This document shows positions 23,570 through 35,951 of a stretch of 64,000 nucleotides of DNA, piece after piece. Below the pieces are notes generated by a model that saw nothing but the letters and a program-made list of their open reading frames with translations, was not told the DNA's origin and did not search any database. The position numbers were made by a program, and so were the translations under genes. The DNA is from Henricia sp. BOLD:AAB3569. Its lineage: Eukaryota; Echinodermata; Asteroidea; Spinulosida; Echinasteridae. Numbering within the stretch: position 1 is the first letter of the stretch; every line of letters begins with the position of its first letter. The DNA lies in the NCBI GenBank assembly GCA_037783545.1, contig JBBELK010000387.1, forward strand, positions 992,001-1,056,000, written 5' to 3'.

Positions 23570-25543
23570 CTGACAGACTTTCGCCGGCAAATTGCAGAGA
23601 AACTTCAATATGTAGGGAAATTTCCTGCTTGCTCAGCAACCCGTGGCTGTCCCGATACTCCCCTTTGGTGTACTCCTGACTCGTGCGCATGCGTAGGCCT
23701 TTGGATGGTCGTTGACGCACCCCAATTTGGGACGGCAATTTGGTCAAAGTGTGGTCCAAACGTCGGCAAATTTGGAGGTCGAAAAATTTTCTGACGAACC
23801 TCAAATTTTGCATGCTCCAAGCAGTCTATATTCCGCACCTCTCCTGAAAAATTGACAGACTTTCGCCGGCAAATTGCAGAGAAACTTCAATATGTAGGGA
23901 AATGTCCTGCTTGCTCCGCAACCCGTGGCTGTCCCGACACTCCCCTTTGGTGTACTCCTGACTCGTGCGCATGCGTAGGTCTTTGGATGGTCGTTGACGC
24001 ACCCCAGTTTGGGACGGCAATTTGGTCAAAGTGTGGTCCAAACGTCGGCAAATTTGGAGGTCGAAAAATTTTCTGACGAACCTCAAATTTTGCATGCTCC
24101 AAGCAGTCTATATTCCGCACCTCTCCTAAAAAATTGACAGACTTTCGCCGGCAAATTGCAGACAAACTTCAATATGTAGGGAAATTTCCTGCTTGCTCCG
24201 CAACCCGTGGCTGTCCCGACACTCCCCTTTGGTGTACTCCTGACTCGTGCGCATGCGTAGGCCTTTGGATGGTCGTTGACGCACCCCAGTTTAGGACGGC
24301 AATTTGGTCAAAGTGTGGTCCAAACGTCGGCAAATTTGGAGGTCGAAAAATTTTCTGACAAACCTCAAATTTTGCATGCTCCAAGCAGTCTATATTCCGC
24401 ACCTCTCCTAAAAAACGGACAGACTTTCGCCGGCAAATTGCAGAGAAACTTCAATATGTAGGGAAATTTCCTGCTTGCTCCGCAACCCGTGGCTGTCCCG
24501 ACACTCCCCTTTGGTGTACTCCTGACTCGTGCGCATGCGTAGGTCTTTGGATGGTCGTTGACGCACCCCAGTTTGGGACGGCAATTTGGTCAAAGTGTGG
24601 TCCAAACGTCGGCAAATTTGGAGGTCGAAAATTTTTCTGACGAACCTCAAATTTTGCATGCTCCAAGCAGTCTATATTCCGCACCTCTCCTAAAAAATTG
24701 ACAGACTTTCGCCGGCAAATTGCAGACAAACTTCAATATGTAGGGAAATTTCCTGCTTGCTCCGCAACCCGTGGCTGTCCCGACACTCCCCTTTGGTGTA
24801 CCCCTGACTCGTGCGCATGCGTAGGCCTTTGGATGGTCGTTGACGCACCCCAGTTTAGGACGGCAATTTGGTCAAAGTGTGGTCCAAACGTCGGCAAATT
24901 TAGAGGTCAAAAAATTTTCTGACAAACCTCAAATTTTGCATGCTCCAAGCAGTCTATATTCCGCACCTCTCCTAAAAAACGGACAGACTTTCGCCGGCAA
25001 ATTGCAGAGAAACTTCAATATGTAGGGAAATTTCCTGCTTGCTCCGCAACCCGTGGCTGTCCCGACACTCCCCTTTGGTGTACTCCTGACTCGTGCGCAT
25101 GCGTAGGCCTTTGGATGGTCGTTGACGCACCCCAGTTTGGGACGGCAATTTGGTCAAAGTGTGGTCCAAACGTCGGCAAATTTTGAGGTCGAAACATTTC
25201 CTGACGAACCTCAAATTTTGCATGCTCCAAGCAGTCTATATTCCGCACGTCTCCTAAAAAATTGACAGACTTTCGCCGGCAAATTGCAGACAAACTTCAA
25301 TATGTAGGGAAATTTCCTGCTTGCTCCGCAACCCGTGGCTGTCCCGACACTCCCCTTTGGTGTACTCATGACTCGTGCGCATGCGTAGGCCTTTGGATGG
25401 TCGTTGACGCACCCCAGTTTGGGACGGCAATTTGGTCAAAGTGTGGTCCAAACGTCGGCAAATTTGGAGGTCGAAACATTTTCTGACGAACCTCAAATTG
25501 TGCATGCTCCAAGCAGTCTATATTCCGCACCTCTCCTAAAAAA

Positions 25544-28500
25544 TTGACAGACTTTCGCCGGCAAATTGCAGAGAAACTTCAATATGTAGGGAAATTTCCT
25601 GCTTGCTCCGCAACCCGTGGCTGTCCCGACACTCCCCTTTTGTGTACTCCTGACTCGTGCGCATGCGTAGGCCTTTGAATGGTCGTTGTCGCACCCCAGT
25701 TTGGGACGGCAATTTGGTTAAAGTGTGGTCCAAACGTCGGCAAATTTGGAGGTCGAAAAATTTTCTGACGAACCTCAAATTTTGCATGGTCCAAGCAGTC
25801 TATATTCCGCACCTCTCCTAAAAAACTGACAGACTTTCGCCGGCAAATTGCAGAGAAACTTCAATATGTAGGGAAATTTCCTGCTTGCTCAGCAACCCGT
25901 GGCTGTCCCGACACTCCCCTTTGTTGTACTCCTGACTCGTGCGCATGCGTAGGCCTTTGGATGGTCGTTGACGCACCCCAGTTTGGGACGGCAATTTGGT
26001 GAAAGTGTGGTCCAAACGTCGGCAAATTTGGAGGGCGAAAAATTTTCTGACGAACCTCAAATTTTGCATGCTCCAAGCAGTCTATATTCCGCACCTCTCC
26101 TGAAAAATTGACAGACTTTCGCCGGCAAATTGCAGAGAAACTTCAATATGTAGGGAAATTTCCTGCTTGCTCCGCAACCCGTGGCTGTCCCGACACTCCC
26201 CTTTGGTGTACTCCTGACTCGTGCGCATGCGTAGGTCTTTGGATGGTCGTTGACGCACCCCAGTTTGGGACGGCAATTTGGTCAAAGTGTGGTCCAAACG
26301 TCGGCAAATTTGGAGGTCGAAAATTTTTCTGACGAACCTCAAATTTTGCATGCTCCAAGCAGTCTATATTCCGCACCTCTCCTAAAAAATTGACAGACTT
26401 TCGCCGGCAAATTGCAGACAAACTTCAATATGTAGGAAAATTTCCTGCTTGCTCCGCAACCCGTGGCTGTCCCGACACTCCCCTTTGGTGTACTCCTGAC
26501 TTGTGCGCATGCGTAGGCCTTTGGATGGTCGTTGACGCACCCCAGTTTAGGACGGCAATTTGGTCAAAGTGTAGTCCAAACGTCGGCAAATTTGGAGGTC
26601 GAAAAATTTTCTGACGAACCTCAAATTTTGCATGCTCCAAGCAGTCTATATTCCGCACCTCTCCTAAAAAATTGACAGACTTTCGCCGGCAAATTGCAGA
26701 GAAACTTCAATATGTAGGGAAATTTCCTGCTTGCTCCGCAACCCGTGGCTGTCCCGACACTCCCCTTTGGTGTACTCCTGACTCGTGCGTCAAAGTGTGG
26801 TCCAAACGTCGGCAAATTTGGAGGTCGAAAATTTTTCTGACGAACCTCAAATTTTGCATGGTCCAAGCAGTCTATATTCCGCACCTCTCCTAAAAAACTG
26901 ACAGACTTTCGCCGGCAAATTGCAGAGAAACTTCAATATGTAGGGAAATTTCCTGCTTGCTCAGCAACCCGTGGCTGTCCCGATACTCCCCTTTGGTGTA
27001 CTCCTGACTCGTGCGCATGCGTAGGCCTTTGGATGGTCGTTGACGCACCCCAGTTTGGGACGGCAATTTGGTCAAAGTGTGGTCCAAACGTCGGCAAATT
27101 TGGAGGTCGAAAAATTTTCTGACGAACCTCAAATTTTGCATGCTCCAAGCAGTCTATATTCCGCACCTCTCCTGAAAAATTGACAGACTTTCGCCGGCAA
27201 ATTGCAGAGAAACTTCAATATGTAGGGAAATTTCCTGCTTGCTCCGCAACCCGTGGCTGTCCCGACACTCCCCTTTTGTGTACTCCTGACTCGTGCGCAT
27301 GCGTAGGCCTTTGAATGGTCGTTGTCGCACCCCAGTTTGGGACGGCAATTTGGTTAAAGTGTGGTCCAAACGTCGGCAAATTTGGAGGTCGAAAAATTTT
27401 CTGACGAACCTCAAATTTTGCATGGTCCAAGCAGTCTATATTCCGCACCTCTCCTAAAAAACTGACAGACTTTCGCCGGCAAATTGCAGAGAAACTTCAA
27501 TATGTAGGGAAATTTCCTGCTTGCTCAGCAACCCGTGGCTGTCCCGACACTCCCCTTTGTTGTACTCCTGACTCGTGCGCATGCGTAGGCCTTTGGATGG
27601 TCGTTGACGCACCCCAGTTTGGGACGGCAATTTGGTGAAAGTGTGGTCCAAACGTCGGCAAATTTGGAGGGCGAAAAATTTTCTGACGAACCTCAAATTT
27701 TGCATGCTCCAAGCAGTCTATATTCCGCACCTCTCCTGAAAAATTGACAGACTTTCGCCGGCAAATTGCAGAGAAACTTCAATATGTAGGGAAATTTCCT
27801 GCTTGCTCCGCAACCCGTGGCTGTCCCGACACTCCCCTTTGGTGTACTCCTGACTCGTGCGCATGCGTAGGTCTTTGGATGGTCGTTGACGCACCCCAGT
27901 TTGGGACGGCAATTTGGTGAAAGTGTGGTCCAAACGTCGGCAAATTTGGAGGTCGAAAATTTTTCTGACGAACCTCAAATTTTGCATGCTCCAAGCAGTC
28001 TATATTCCGCACCTCTCCTAAAAAATTGACAGACTTTCGCCGGCAAATTGCAGACAAACTTCAATATGTAGGAAAATTTCCTGCTTGCTCCGCAACCCGT
28101 GGCTGTCCCGACACTCCCCTTTGGTGTACTCCTGACTTGTGCGCATGCGTAGGCCTTTGGATGGTCGTTGACGCACCCCAGTTTAGGACGGCAATTTGGT
28201 CAAAGTGTAGTCCAAACGTCGGCAAATTTGGAGGTCGAAAAATTTTCTGACGAACCTCAAATTTTGCATGCTCCAAGCAGTCTATATTCCGCACCTCTCC
28301 TAAAAAATTGACAGACTTTCGCCGGCAAATTGCAGAGAAACTTCAATATGTAGGGAAATTTCCTGCTTGCTCCGCAACCCGTGGCTGTCCCGACACTCCC
28401 CTTTGGTCTACTCCTGACTCGTGCGTCAAAGTGTGGTCCAAACGTCGGCAAATTTGGAGGTCGAAAATTTTTCTGACGAACCTCAAATTTTGCATGGTCC

Positions 28501-28815
28501 AAGCAGTCTATATTCCGCACCTCTCCTAAAAAACTGACAGACTTTCGCCGGCAAATTGCAGAGAAACTTCAATATGTAGGGAAATTTCCTGCTTGCTCAG
28601 CAACCCGTGGCTGTCCCGATACTCCCCTTTGGTGTACTCCTGACTCGTGCGCATGCGTAGGCCTTTGGATGGTCGTTGACGCACCCCAGTTTGGGACGGC
28701 AATTTGGTCAAAGTGTGGTCCAAACGTCGGCAAATTTGGAGGTCGAAAAATTTTCTGACGAACCTCAAATTTTGCATGCTCCAAGCAGTCTATATTCCGC
28801 ACCTCTCCTGAAAAA
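25544..28815 (+). repeat. 1636-bp higher-order repeat, two tandem copies
   Basis: Copy 1 is 25544-27179 and copy 2 is 27180-28815. Each has five 282-bp monomers and one 226-bp monomer. Shared private markers include cttttgttgtactcc, ggtgaaagtgtgg, ggagggcgaaa and gtgtagtccaaac, all offset by 1636. Only a few differences are seen, for example ggtcaaag near 26280 versus ggtgaaag near 27914. This is one of the youngest duplications in domain B. Confidence 0.92.
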
Positions 28816-29178
28816 TTGACAGACTTTCGCCGGCAAATTGCAGAGAAACTTCAATATGTAGGGAAATTTCCTGCTTGCTCCGCAACCCGTGGCTGTCCCG
28901 ACACTCCCCTTTGGTGTACTCCTGACTCGTGCGTCAAAGTGTGGTCCAAACGTCGGCAAATTTGGAGGTCGAAAAATTTTCTGACGAACCTCAAATTTTG
29001 CATGGTCCAAGCAGTCTATATTCCGCACCTCTCCTAAAAAACTGACAGACTTTCGCCGGCAAATTGCAGAGAAACTTCAATATGTAGGGAAATTTCCTGC
29101 TTGCTCAGCAACCCGTGGCTGTCCCGATACTCCCCTTTGGTGTACTCCTGACTCGTGCGCATGCGTAGGCCTTTGGAT

Positions 29179-29232
29179 GGTCGTTAACGCACCGCAGTTT
29201 GGCTCGGTCGTTAACGCACCGCAGTTTGGGGC
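29179..29232 (+). repeat. 27-bp tandem duplication at the left edge of the insertion
   Basis: Two copies (29179-29205 and 29206-29232) of a segment starting ggtcgttaacgcaccgcag. Both share gttaac and accgcag in place of the satellite gttgac and accccag. I did not find these changes in other monomers. The second copy lies outside the monomer register, so it belongs to, or was created with, the insertion. Confidence 0.85.
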
Positions 29233-29574
29233 GGTCGGGTTGGCGTACGGGTTCTTTCCTCGCTGGCCTGTGATGACCGCTTTCCAAAGGACTACCCTTG
29301 CACATAGGTAGTTTGGAGGAGTTTTTCGCGGAATCCCGTGATGTCCTGGAACGTTGCTCAATGATGGAGTGACCAGTACGTACGTCACGGGGAACGCCGA
29401 TGCAATTTTGGAACACGATTGGATCCGAGTCTGCGGTCTTGATTCTTCCAGACCTGGACTGGTGACGATTGTGGTTTTATGAGGATGTACCTGTGGTGCT
29501 TCTCGAAGGATATGACCTGATACTCAGACACGATCGACCAAGATTGGTGATGATTGTGATGGAGAATACTCGCC

Positions 29575-29850
29575 GGATAATGACCTGGATTGGCAACGAC
29601 AACGAATGATGAAATTTGGTGGATAAATGACCTGGACTGGCAACGACAACGAATGAGGAAATTTGGCAATAACGGCGAACAATTGGTGGATAAATGACCT
29701 GGACTGGCAACGACTACGAATGAGGAATTTTGGCAATAACGGCGAACGCTTAGTGGATAAATGACCTGGACTGGCAACGACTACGAATGAGGAAATTTGG
29801 CAATAACGGCGAACGCTTAGTGGATAAATGACCTGGACTGGCAACGACAA
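29575..29850 (+). repeat. 67-bp minisatellite within the insertion
   Basis: The core gacctggactggcaacgac recurs at 29629, 29696, 29763 and 29830, exactly 67 bp apart. A shorter 47-bp first unit starts at 29582 (gacctggattgg). A diverged core also lies at 29451 (gacctggactggtgacg), so the array may once have been longer or built from the unique left part. Units differ by a few bases (gacaacg/gactacg; gaacaattgg/gaacgcttag). Because 67 is not a multiple of three, minus-strand open frames across it rotate phase and are not genes. Confidence 0.93.
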
Positions 29851-29897
29851 CGCCTGAAGCACTGGTTCTATCGGTAACAACGTTGGACTGGTTAGCG

Positions 29898-29921
29898 TGT
29901 TTTATTCGGACGAATAAAACA
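29898..29921. repeat. Near-terminal palindrome of the insertion
   Basis: Arm TGTTTTATTCG, two-base spacer GA, then its exact complement. The right arm contains AATAAA (29913-29918), and an A-rich stretch (agaaaaag) follows just before the satellite resumes at 29933. It could be a hairpin end of a mobile element or a polyadenylation signal; the sequence does not decide. Confidence 0.8.
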
Positions 29922-30030
29922 TTTTAGAAAAAGGCAATTTGGTTAAAGTGTGGTCCAAACGTCCGCAAATTTGGAGGTCGAAAAATTTGCATGGTCCAAG
30001 CAGTCTATATTCCGCACCTCTCCTAAAAAA

Positions 30031-33000
30031 CTGACAGACTTTCGCCGGCAAATTGCAGAGAAACTTCAATATGTAGGGAAATGTCCTGCTTGCTCAGCAA
30101 CCCGTGGCTGTCCCGACACTCCCCTTTGTTGTACTCCTGACTCGTGCGCATGCGTAGGCCTTTGGATGGTCGTTGACGCACCCCAGTTTGGGACGGCAAT
30201 TTGGTGAAAGTGTGGTCCAAACGTCGGCAAATTTGGAGGTCGAAAAATTTTCTGACGAACCTCAAATTTTGCATGCTCCAAGCAGTCTATATTCCGCACC
30301 TCTCCTGAAAAATTGACAGACTTTCGCCGGCAAATTGCAGAGAAACTTCAATATGTAGGGAAATTTCCTGCTTGCTCCGCAACCCGTGGCTGTCCCGACA
30401 CTCCCCTTTGGTGTACTCCTGACTCGTGCGCATGCGTAGGTCTTTGGATGGTCGTTGACGCACCCCAGTTTGGGACGGCAATTTGGTCAAAGTGTGGTCC
30501 AAACGTCGGCAAATTTGGAGGTCGAAAATTTTTCTGACGAACCTCAAATTTTGCATGCTCCAAGCAGTCTATATTCCGCACCTCTCCTAAAAAATTGACA
30601 GACTTTCGCCGGCAAATTGCAGACAAACTTCAATATGTAGGAAAATTTCCTGCTTGCTCCGCAACCCGTGGCTGTCCCGACACTCCCCTTTGGTGTACTC
30701 CTGACTCGTGCGCATGCGTAGGCCTTTGGATGGTCGTTGACGCACCCCAGTTTAGGACGGCAATTTGGTCAAAGTGTGGTCCAAACGTCGGCAAATTTGG
30801 AGGTCGAAAAATTTTCTGACGAACCTCAAATTTTGCATGCTCCAAGCAGTCTATATTCCGCACCTCTCCTAAAAAACGGACAGACTTTCGCCGGCAAATT
30901 GCAGAGAAACTTCAATATGTAGGGAAATTTCCTGCTTGCTCCGCAACCCGTGGCTGTCCCGACACTCCCCTTTGGTGTACTCCTGACTCGTGCGCATGCG
31001 TAGGCCTTTGGATGGTCGTTGACGCACCCCAGTTTGGGACGGCAATTTGGTCAAAGTGTGGTCCAAACGTCGGCAAATTTTGAGGTCGAAAAATTTCCTG
31101 ACGAACCTCAAATTTTGCATGCTCCAAGCAGTCTATATTCCGCACCTCTCCTAAAAAATTGACAGACTTTTGCCGGCAAATTGCAGAGAAACTTCAATAT
31201 GTAGGGAAATTTCCTGCTTGCTCCGCAACCCGTGGCTGTCCCGACACTCCCCTTTGGTGTACTCATGACTCGTGCGCATGCGTAGGCCTTTGGATGGTCG
31301 TTGACGCACCCCAGTTTGGGACGGCAATTTGGTCAAAGTGTGGTCCAAACGTCGGCAAATTTGGAGGTCGAAACATTTTCTGACGAACCTCAAATTGTGC
31401 ATGCTCCAAGCAGTCTATATTCCGCACCTCTCCTAAAAAATTGACAGACTTTCGCCGGCAAATTGCAGAGAAACTTCAATATGTACGGAAATTTCCTGCT
31501 TGCTCCGCAACCCGTGGCTGTCCCGACACTCCCCTTTTGTGTACTCCTGACTCGTGCGCATGCGTAGGCCTTTGAATGGTCGTTGTCGCACCCCAGTTTG
31601 GGACGGCAATTTGGTTAAAGTGTGGTCCAAACGTCGGCAAATTTGGAGGTCGAAAAATTTTCTGACGAACCTCAAATTTTGCATGGTCCAAGCAGTCTAT
31701 ATTCCGCACCTCTCCTAAAAAACTGACAGACTTTCGCCGGCAAATTGCAGAGAAACTTCAATATGTAGGGAAATTTCCTGCTTGCTCAGCAACCCGTGGC
31801 TGTCCCGACACTCCCCTTTGTTGTACTCCTGACTCGTGCGCATGCGTAGGCCTTTGGATGGTCGTTGACGCACCCCAGTTTGGGACGGCAATTTGGTCAA
31901 AGTTTGGTCCAAACGTCGGCAAATTTGGAGGTCGAAAAATTTTCTGACGAACCTCAAATTGTGCATGCTCCAAGCAGTCTATATTCCGCACCTCTCCTAA
32001 AAAACTGACAGACTTTCGCCGGCAAATTGCAGAGAAACTTCAATATGTAGGGAAATTTCCTGCTTGCTCAGCAACCCGTGGCTGTCCCGACACTCCCCTT
32101 TGTTGTACTCCTGACTCGTGCGCATGCGTAGGCCTTTGGATGGTCGTTGACGCACCCCAGTGTGGGACGGCAATTTGGTTAAAGTGTGGTCCAAACGTCC
32201 GCAAATTTGGAGGTCGAAAAATTTTCTGACGAACCTCAAATTTTGCATGGTCCAAGCAGTCTATATTCCGCACCTCTCCTAAAAAACTGACAGACTTTCG
32301 CCGGCAAATTGCAGAGAAACTTCAATATGTAGGGAAATTTCCTGCTTGCTCAGCAACCCGTGGCTGTCCCGACACTCCCCTTTGTTGTACTCCTGACTCG
32401 TGCGCATGCGTAGGCCTTTGGATGGTCGTTGACGCACCCCAGTTTGGGACGGCAATTTGGTGAAAGTGTGGTCCAAACGTCGGCAAATTTGGAGGTCGAA
32501 AAATTTTCTGACGAACCTCAAATTTTGCATGCTCCAAGCAGTCTATATTCCGCACCTCTCCTGAAAAATTGACAGACTTTCGCCGGCAAATTGCAGAGAA
32601 ACTTCAATATGTAGGGAAATTTCCTGCTTGCTCCGCAACCCGTGGCTGTCCCGACACTCCCCTTTGGTGTACTCCTGACTCGTGCGCATGCGTAGGTCTT
32701 TGGATGGTCGTTGACGCACCCCAGTTTGGGACGGCAATTTGGTCAAAGTGTGGTCCAAACGTCGGCAAATTTGGAGGTCGAAAATTTTTCTGACGAACCT
32801 CAAATTTTGCATGCTCCAAGCAGTCTATATTCCGCACCTCTCCTAAAAAATTGACAGACTTTCGCCGGCAAATTGCAGACAAACTTCAATATGTAGGAAA
32901 ATTTCCTGCTTGCTCCGCAACCAGTGGCTGTCCCGACACTCCCCTTTGGTGTACTCCTGACTCGTGCGCATGCGTAGGCCTTTGGATGGTCGTTGACGCA

Positions 33001-34250
33001 CCCCAGTTTAGGACGGCAATTTGGTCAAAGTGTGGTCCAAACGTCGGCAAATTTGGAGGTCGAAAAATTTTCTGACGAACCTCAAATTTTGCATGCTCCA
33101 AGCAGTCTATATTCCGCACCTCTCCTAAAAAACGGACAGACTTTCGCCGGCAAATTGCAGAGAAACTTCAATATGTAGGGAAATTTCCTGCTTGCTCCGC
33201 AACCCGTGGCTGTCCCGACACTCCCCTTTGGTGTACTCCTGACTCGTGCGCATGCGTAGGCCTTTGGATGGTCGTTGACGCACCCCAGTTTGGGACGGCA
33301 ATTTGGTCAAAGTGTGGTCCAAACGTCGGCAAATTTTGAGGTCGAAAAATTTCCTGACGAACCTCAAATTTTGCATGCTCCAAGCAGTCTATATTCCGCA
33401 CCTCTCCTAAAAAATTGACAGACTTTTGCCTGCAAATTGCAGAGAAACTTCAATATGTAGGGAATTTCCTGCTTGCTCCGCAACCCGTGGCTGTCCCGAC
33501 ACTCCCCTTTGGTGTACTCATGACTCGTGCGCATGCGTAGGCCTTTGGATGGTCGTTGACGCACCCCAGTTTGGGACGGCAATTTGGTCAAAGTGTGGTC
33601 CAAACGTCGGCAAATTTGGAGGTCGAAACATTTTCTGACGAACCTCAAATTGTGCATGCTCCAAGCAGTCTATATTCCGCACCTCTCCTAAAAAATTGAC
33701 AGACTTTCGCCGGCAAATTGCAGAGAAACTTCAATATGTACGGAAATTTCCTGCTTGCTCCGCAACCCGTGGCTGTCCCGACACTCCCCTTTTGTGTACT
33801 CCTGACTCGTGCGCATGCGTAGGCCTTTGAATGGTCGTTGTCGCACCCCAGTTTGGGACGGCAATTTGGTTAAAGTGTGGTCCAAACGTCGGCAAATTTG
33901 GAGGTCGAAAAATTTTCTGACGAACCTCAAATTTTGCATGGTCCAAGCAGTCTATATTCCGCACCTCTCCTAAAAAACTGACAGACTTTCGCCGGCAAAT
34001 TGCAGAGAAACTTCAATATGTAGGGAAATTTCCTGCTTGCTCAGCAACCCGTGGCTGTCCCGACACTCCCCTTTGTTGTACTCCTGACTCGTGCGCATGC
34101 GTAGGCCTTTGGATGGTCGTTGACGCACCCCAGTTTGGGACGGCAATTTGGTCAAAGTTTGGTCCAAACGTCGGCAAATTTGGAGGTCGAAAAATTTTCT
34201 GACGAACCTCAAATTTTGCATGCTCCAAGCAGTCTATATTCCGCACCTCT
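30031..34250 (+). repeat. 2256-bp (8-monomer) higher-order repeat, two copies
   Basis: Monomers from 30031 to about 32000 match those from 32287 to about 34250 at an offset of 2256, reduced by one base after the 281-bp copy at 33415. Shared markers in order include ttgttgtactcc with ggtgaaag, the aacggacag monomer, gtactcatgac with gaaacatttt, and gtacggaaat with tttgaatgg. The second copy ends when a gtactcatgac monomer replaces the expected type at 34260. Confidence 0.88.
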
Positions 34251-35387
34251 CCTAAAAAATTGACAGACTTTTGCCGGCAAATTGCAGAGAAACTTCAATA
34301 TGTAGGGAAATTTCCTGCTTGCTCCGCAACCCGTGGCTGTCCCGACACTCCCCTTTGGTGTACTCATGACTCGTGCGCATGCGTAGGCCTTTGGATGGTC
34401 GTTGACGCACCCCAGTTTGGGACGGCAATTTGGTCAAAGTGTGGTCCAAACGTCGGCAAATTTGGAGGTCGAAAAATTTTCGGACGAACCTCAAATTTTG
34501 CATGCTCCAAGCAGTCTATATTCCGCACCTCTCCTAAAAAATTGACAGACTTTCGCCGGCAAATTGCAGAGAAACTTCAATATGTAGGGAAATTTCCTGC
34601 TTGCTCAGCAACCCGTGGCTGTCCCGATACTCCCCTTTGGTGTACTCCTGACTCGTGCGCATGCGTAGGCCTTTGGATGGTCGTTGACGCACCCCAGTTT
34701 GGGACGGCAATTTGGTCAAAGTGTGGTCCAAACGTCGGCAAATTTGGAGGTCGAAAAATTTTCTGACGAACCTCAAATTTTGCATGCTCCAAGCAGTCTA
34801 TATTCCGCACCTCTCCTGAAAAATTGACAGACTTTCGCCGGCAAATTGCAGAGAAACTTCAATATGTAGGGAAATTTCCTGCTTGCTCCGCAACCCGTGG
34901 CTGTCCCGACACTCCCCTTTGGTGTACTCCTGACTCGTGCGCATGCGTAGGTCTTTGGATGGTCGTTGACGCACCCCAGTTTGGGACGGCAATTTTGTCA
35001 AAGTGTGGTCCAAACGTCGGCAAATTTGGAGGTCGAAAAATTATCTGACGAACCTCAAATTTTGCATGCTCCAAGCAGTCTATATTCCGCACCTCTCCTA
35101 AAAAATTGACAGACTTTCGCCGGCAAATTGCAGACAAACTTCAATATGTAGGGAAATTTCCTGCTTGCTCCGCAACCCGTGGCTGTCCCGACACTCCCCT
35201 TTGGTGTACTCCTGACTCGTGCGCATGCGTAGGCCTTTGGATGGTCGTTGACGCACCCCAGTTTGGGACGGCAATTTGGTCAAAGTGTGGTCCAAACGTC
35301 GGCAAATTTTGAGGTTGAAAAATTTCCTGACGAACCTCAAATTTTGCATGCTCCAAGCAGTCTATATTCCGCACCTCTCCTAAAAAA

Positions 35388-35951
35388 TTGACAGACTTTC
35401 GCCGGCAAATTGCAGACAAACTTCAATATGTAGGGAAATTTCCTGCTTGCTCCGCAACCCGTGGCTGTCCCGACACTCCCCTTTGGTGTACTCCTGACTC
35501 GTGCGCATGCGTAGGCCTTTGGATGGTCGTTGACGCACCCCAGTTTGGGACGGCAATTTGGTCAAAGTGTGGTCCAAACGTCGGCAAATTTGGAGGTCGA
35601 AAACATTTCTGACGAACCTCAAATTTTGCATGCTCCAAGCAGTCTATATTCCGCACCTCTCCTAAAAAATTGACAGACTTTTGCCGGCAAATTGCAGAGA
35701 AACTTCAATATGTAGGGAAATTTCCTGCTTGCTCCGCAACCCGTGGCTGTCCCGACACTCCCCTTTGGTGTACTCCTGACTCGTGCGCATGCTCAGTCCT
35801 TCGGACTGTCGTTGACACGGCCCAGTTTGGGACGGGAATTTGGTCAAAGTGTGGTCCAAACGTCGGCAAATTTGGAGGTCGAAAAATTCACTGACGAACC
35901 TCAAATTTTGCATGCTCCAAGCAGTCTATATTCCGCACCTCTCCTAAAAAA
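35388..35951 (+). repeat. Isolated domain-A dimer inside domain B
   Basis: 35388-35669 is the gaaaacatttctg class. 35670-35951 is the hairpin class with CAGTCCTTCGGACTG at 35794-35808. The nearest other hairpin monomer is at 18166, more than 17 kb away. The dimer sits in perfect register between domain-B monomers. Confidence 0.92.

Larger units (their letters stand above)
22597..29205 (+). repeat. Satellite array, domain B (left part)
   Basis: About 24 monomers in the same orientation and register as domain A. New classes appear: cctgaaaaattg at the monomer end, gctcagcaacc, cttttgttgtactcc and catggtccaag. Length variants are one 262-bp copy (22800-23061, deleted between gaaaaattt and gcatgctcc) and four 226-bp copies. 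The array is interrupted at 29206 by a 727-bp non-satellite segment. No gene is seen. Confidence 0.97.
29206..29932 (+). mobile_element. 727-bp non-satellite insertion, probable mobile-element remnant
   Basis: The satellite stops after monomer position 164 and resumes at position 165 (ggcaatttgg, 29933). Removing 727 bp restores a 262-bp monomer, the same length as the paralogous uninterrupted copy at 38441-38702. The left part (29233 to about 29570) is unique sequence with no recognisable coding motif. The middle is a 67-bp minisatellite and the right end has an 11-bp-arm palindrome and an AATAAA. I see no terminal inverted repeat and no clear target duplication. An internal minisatellite with a near-terminal palindrome resembles non-autonomous Helentron-type elements, but the diagnostic ends are missing. 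Confidence 0.6.

Noticed and set aside
29385-29880. Minus-strand frames of 77-130 aa over the 727-bp insertion
   Set aside because: They run through the 67-bp minisatellite, whose period shifts the frame in each unit. Their composition is an artefact of the repeat.
29898-29921. Solo LTR (TG...CA)
   Set aside because: The TG...CA segment is only 24 bp and is simply the palindrome. No second copy, primer-binding site or polypurine tract was found.
29206-29932. Canonical Helitron
   Set aside because: There is no 5'-TC start and no 3'-CTRR end after the palindrome, and insertion is not between A and T. Only the general layout is suggestive.
34260-34766. 168-aa frame spanning two monomers
   Set aside because: It arises from a single tga-to-cgg change near 34480. 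The neighbouring monomers all keep the stop, so it is a chance read-through.
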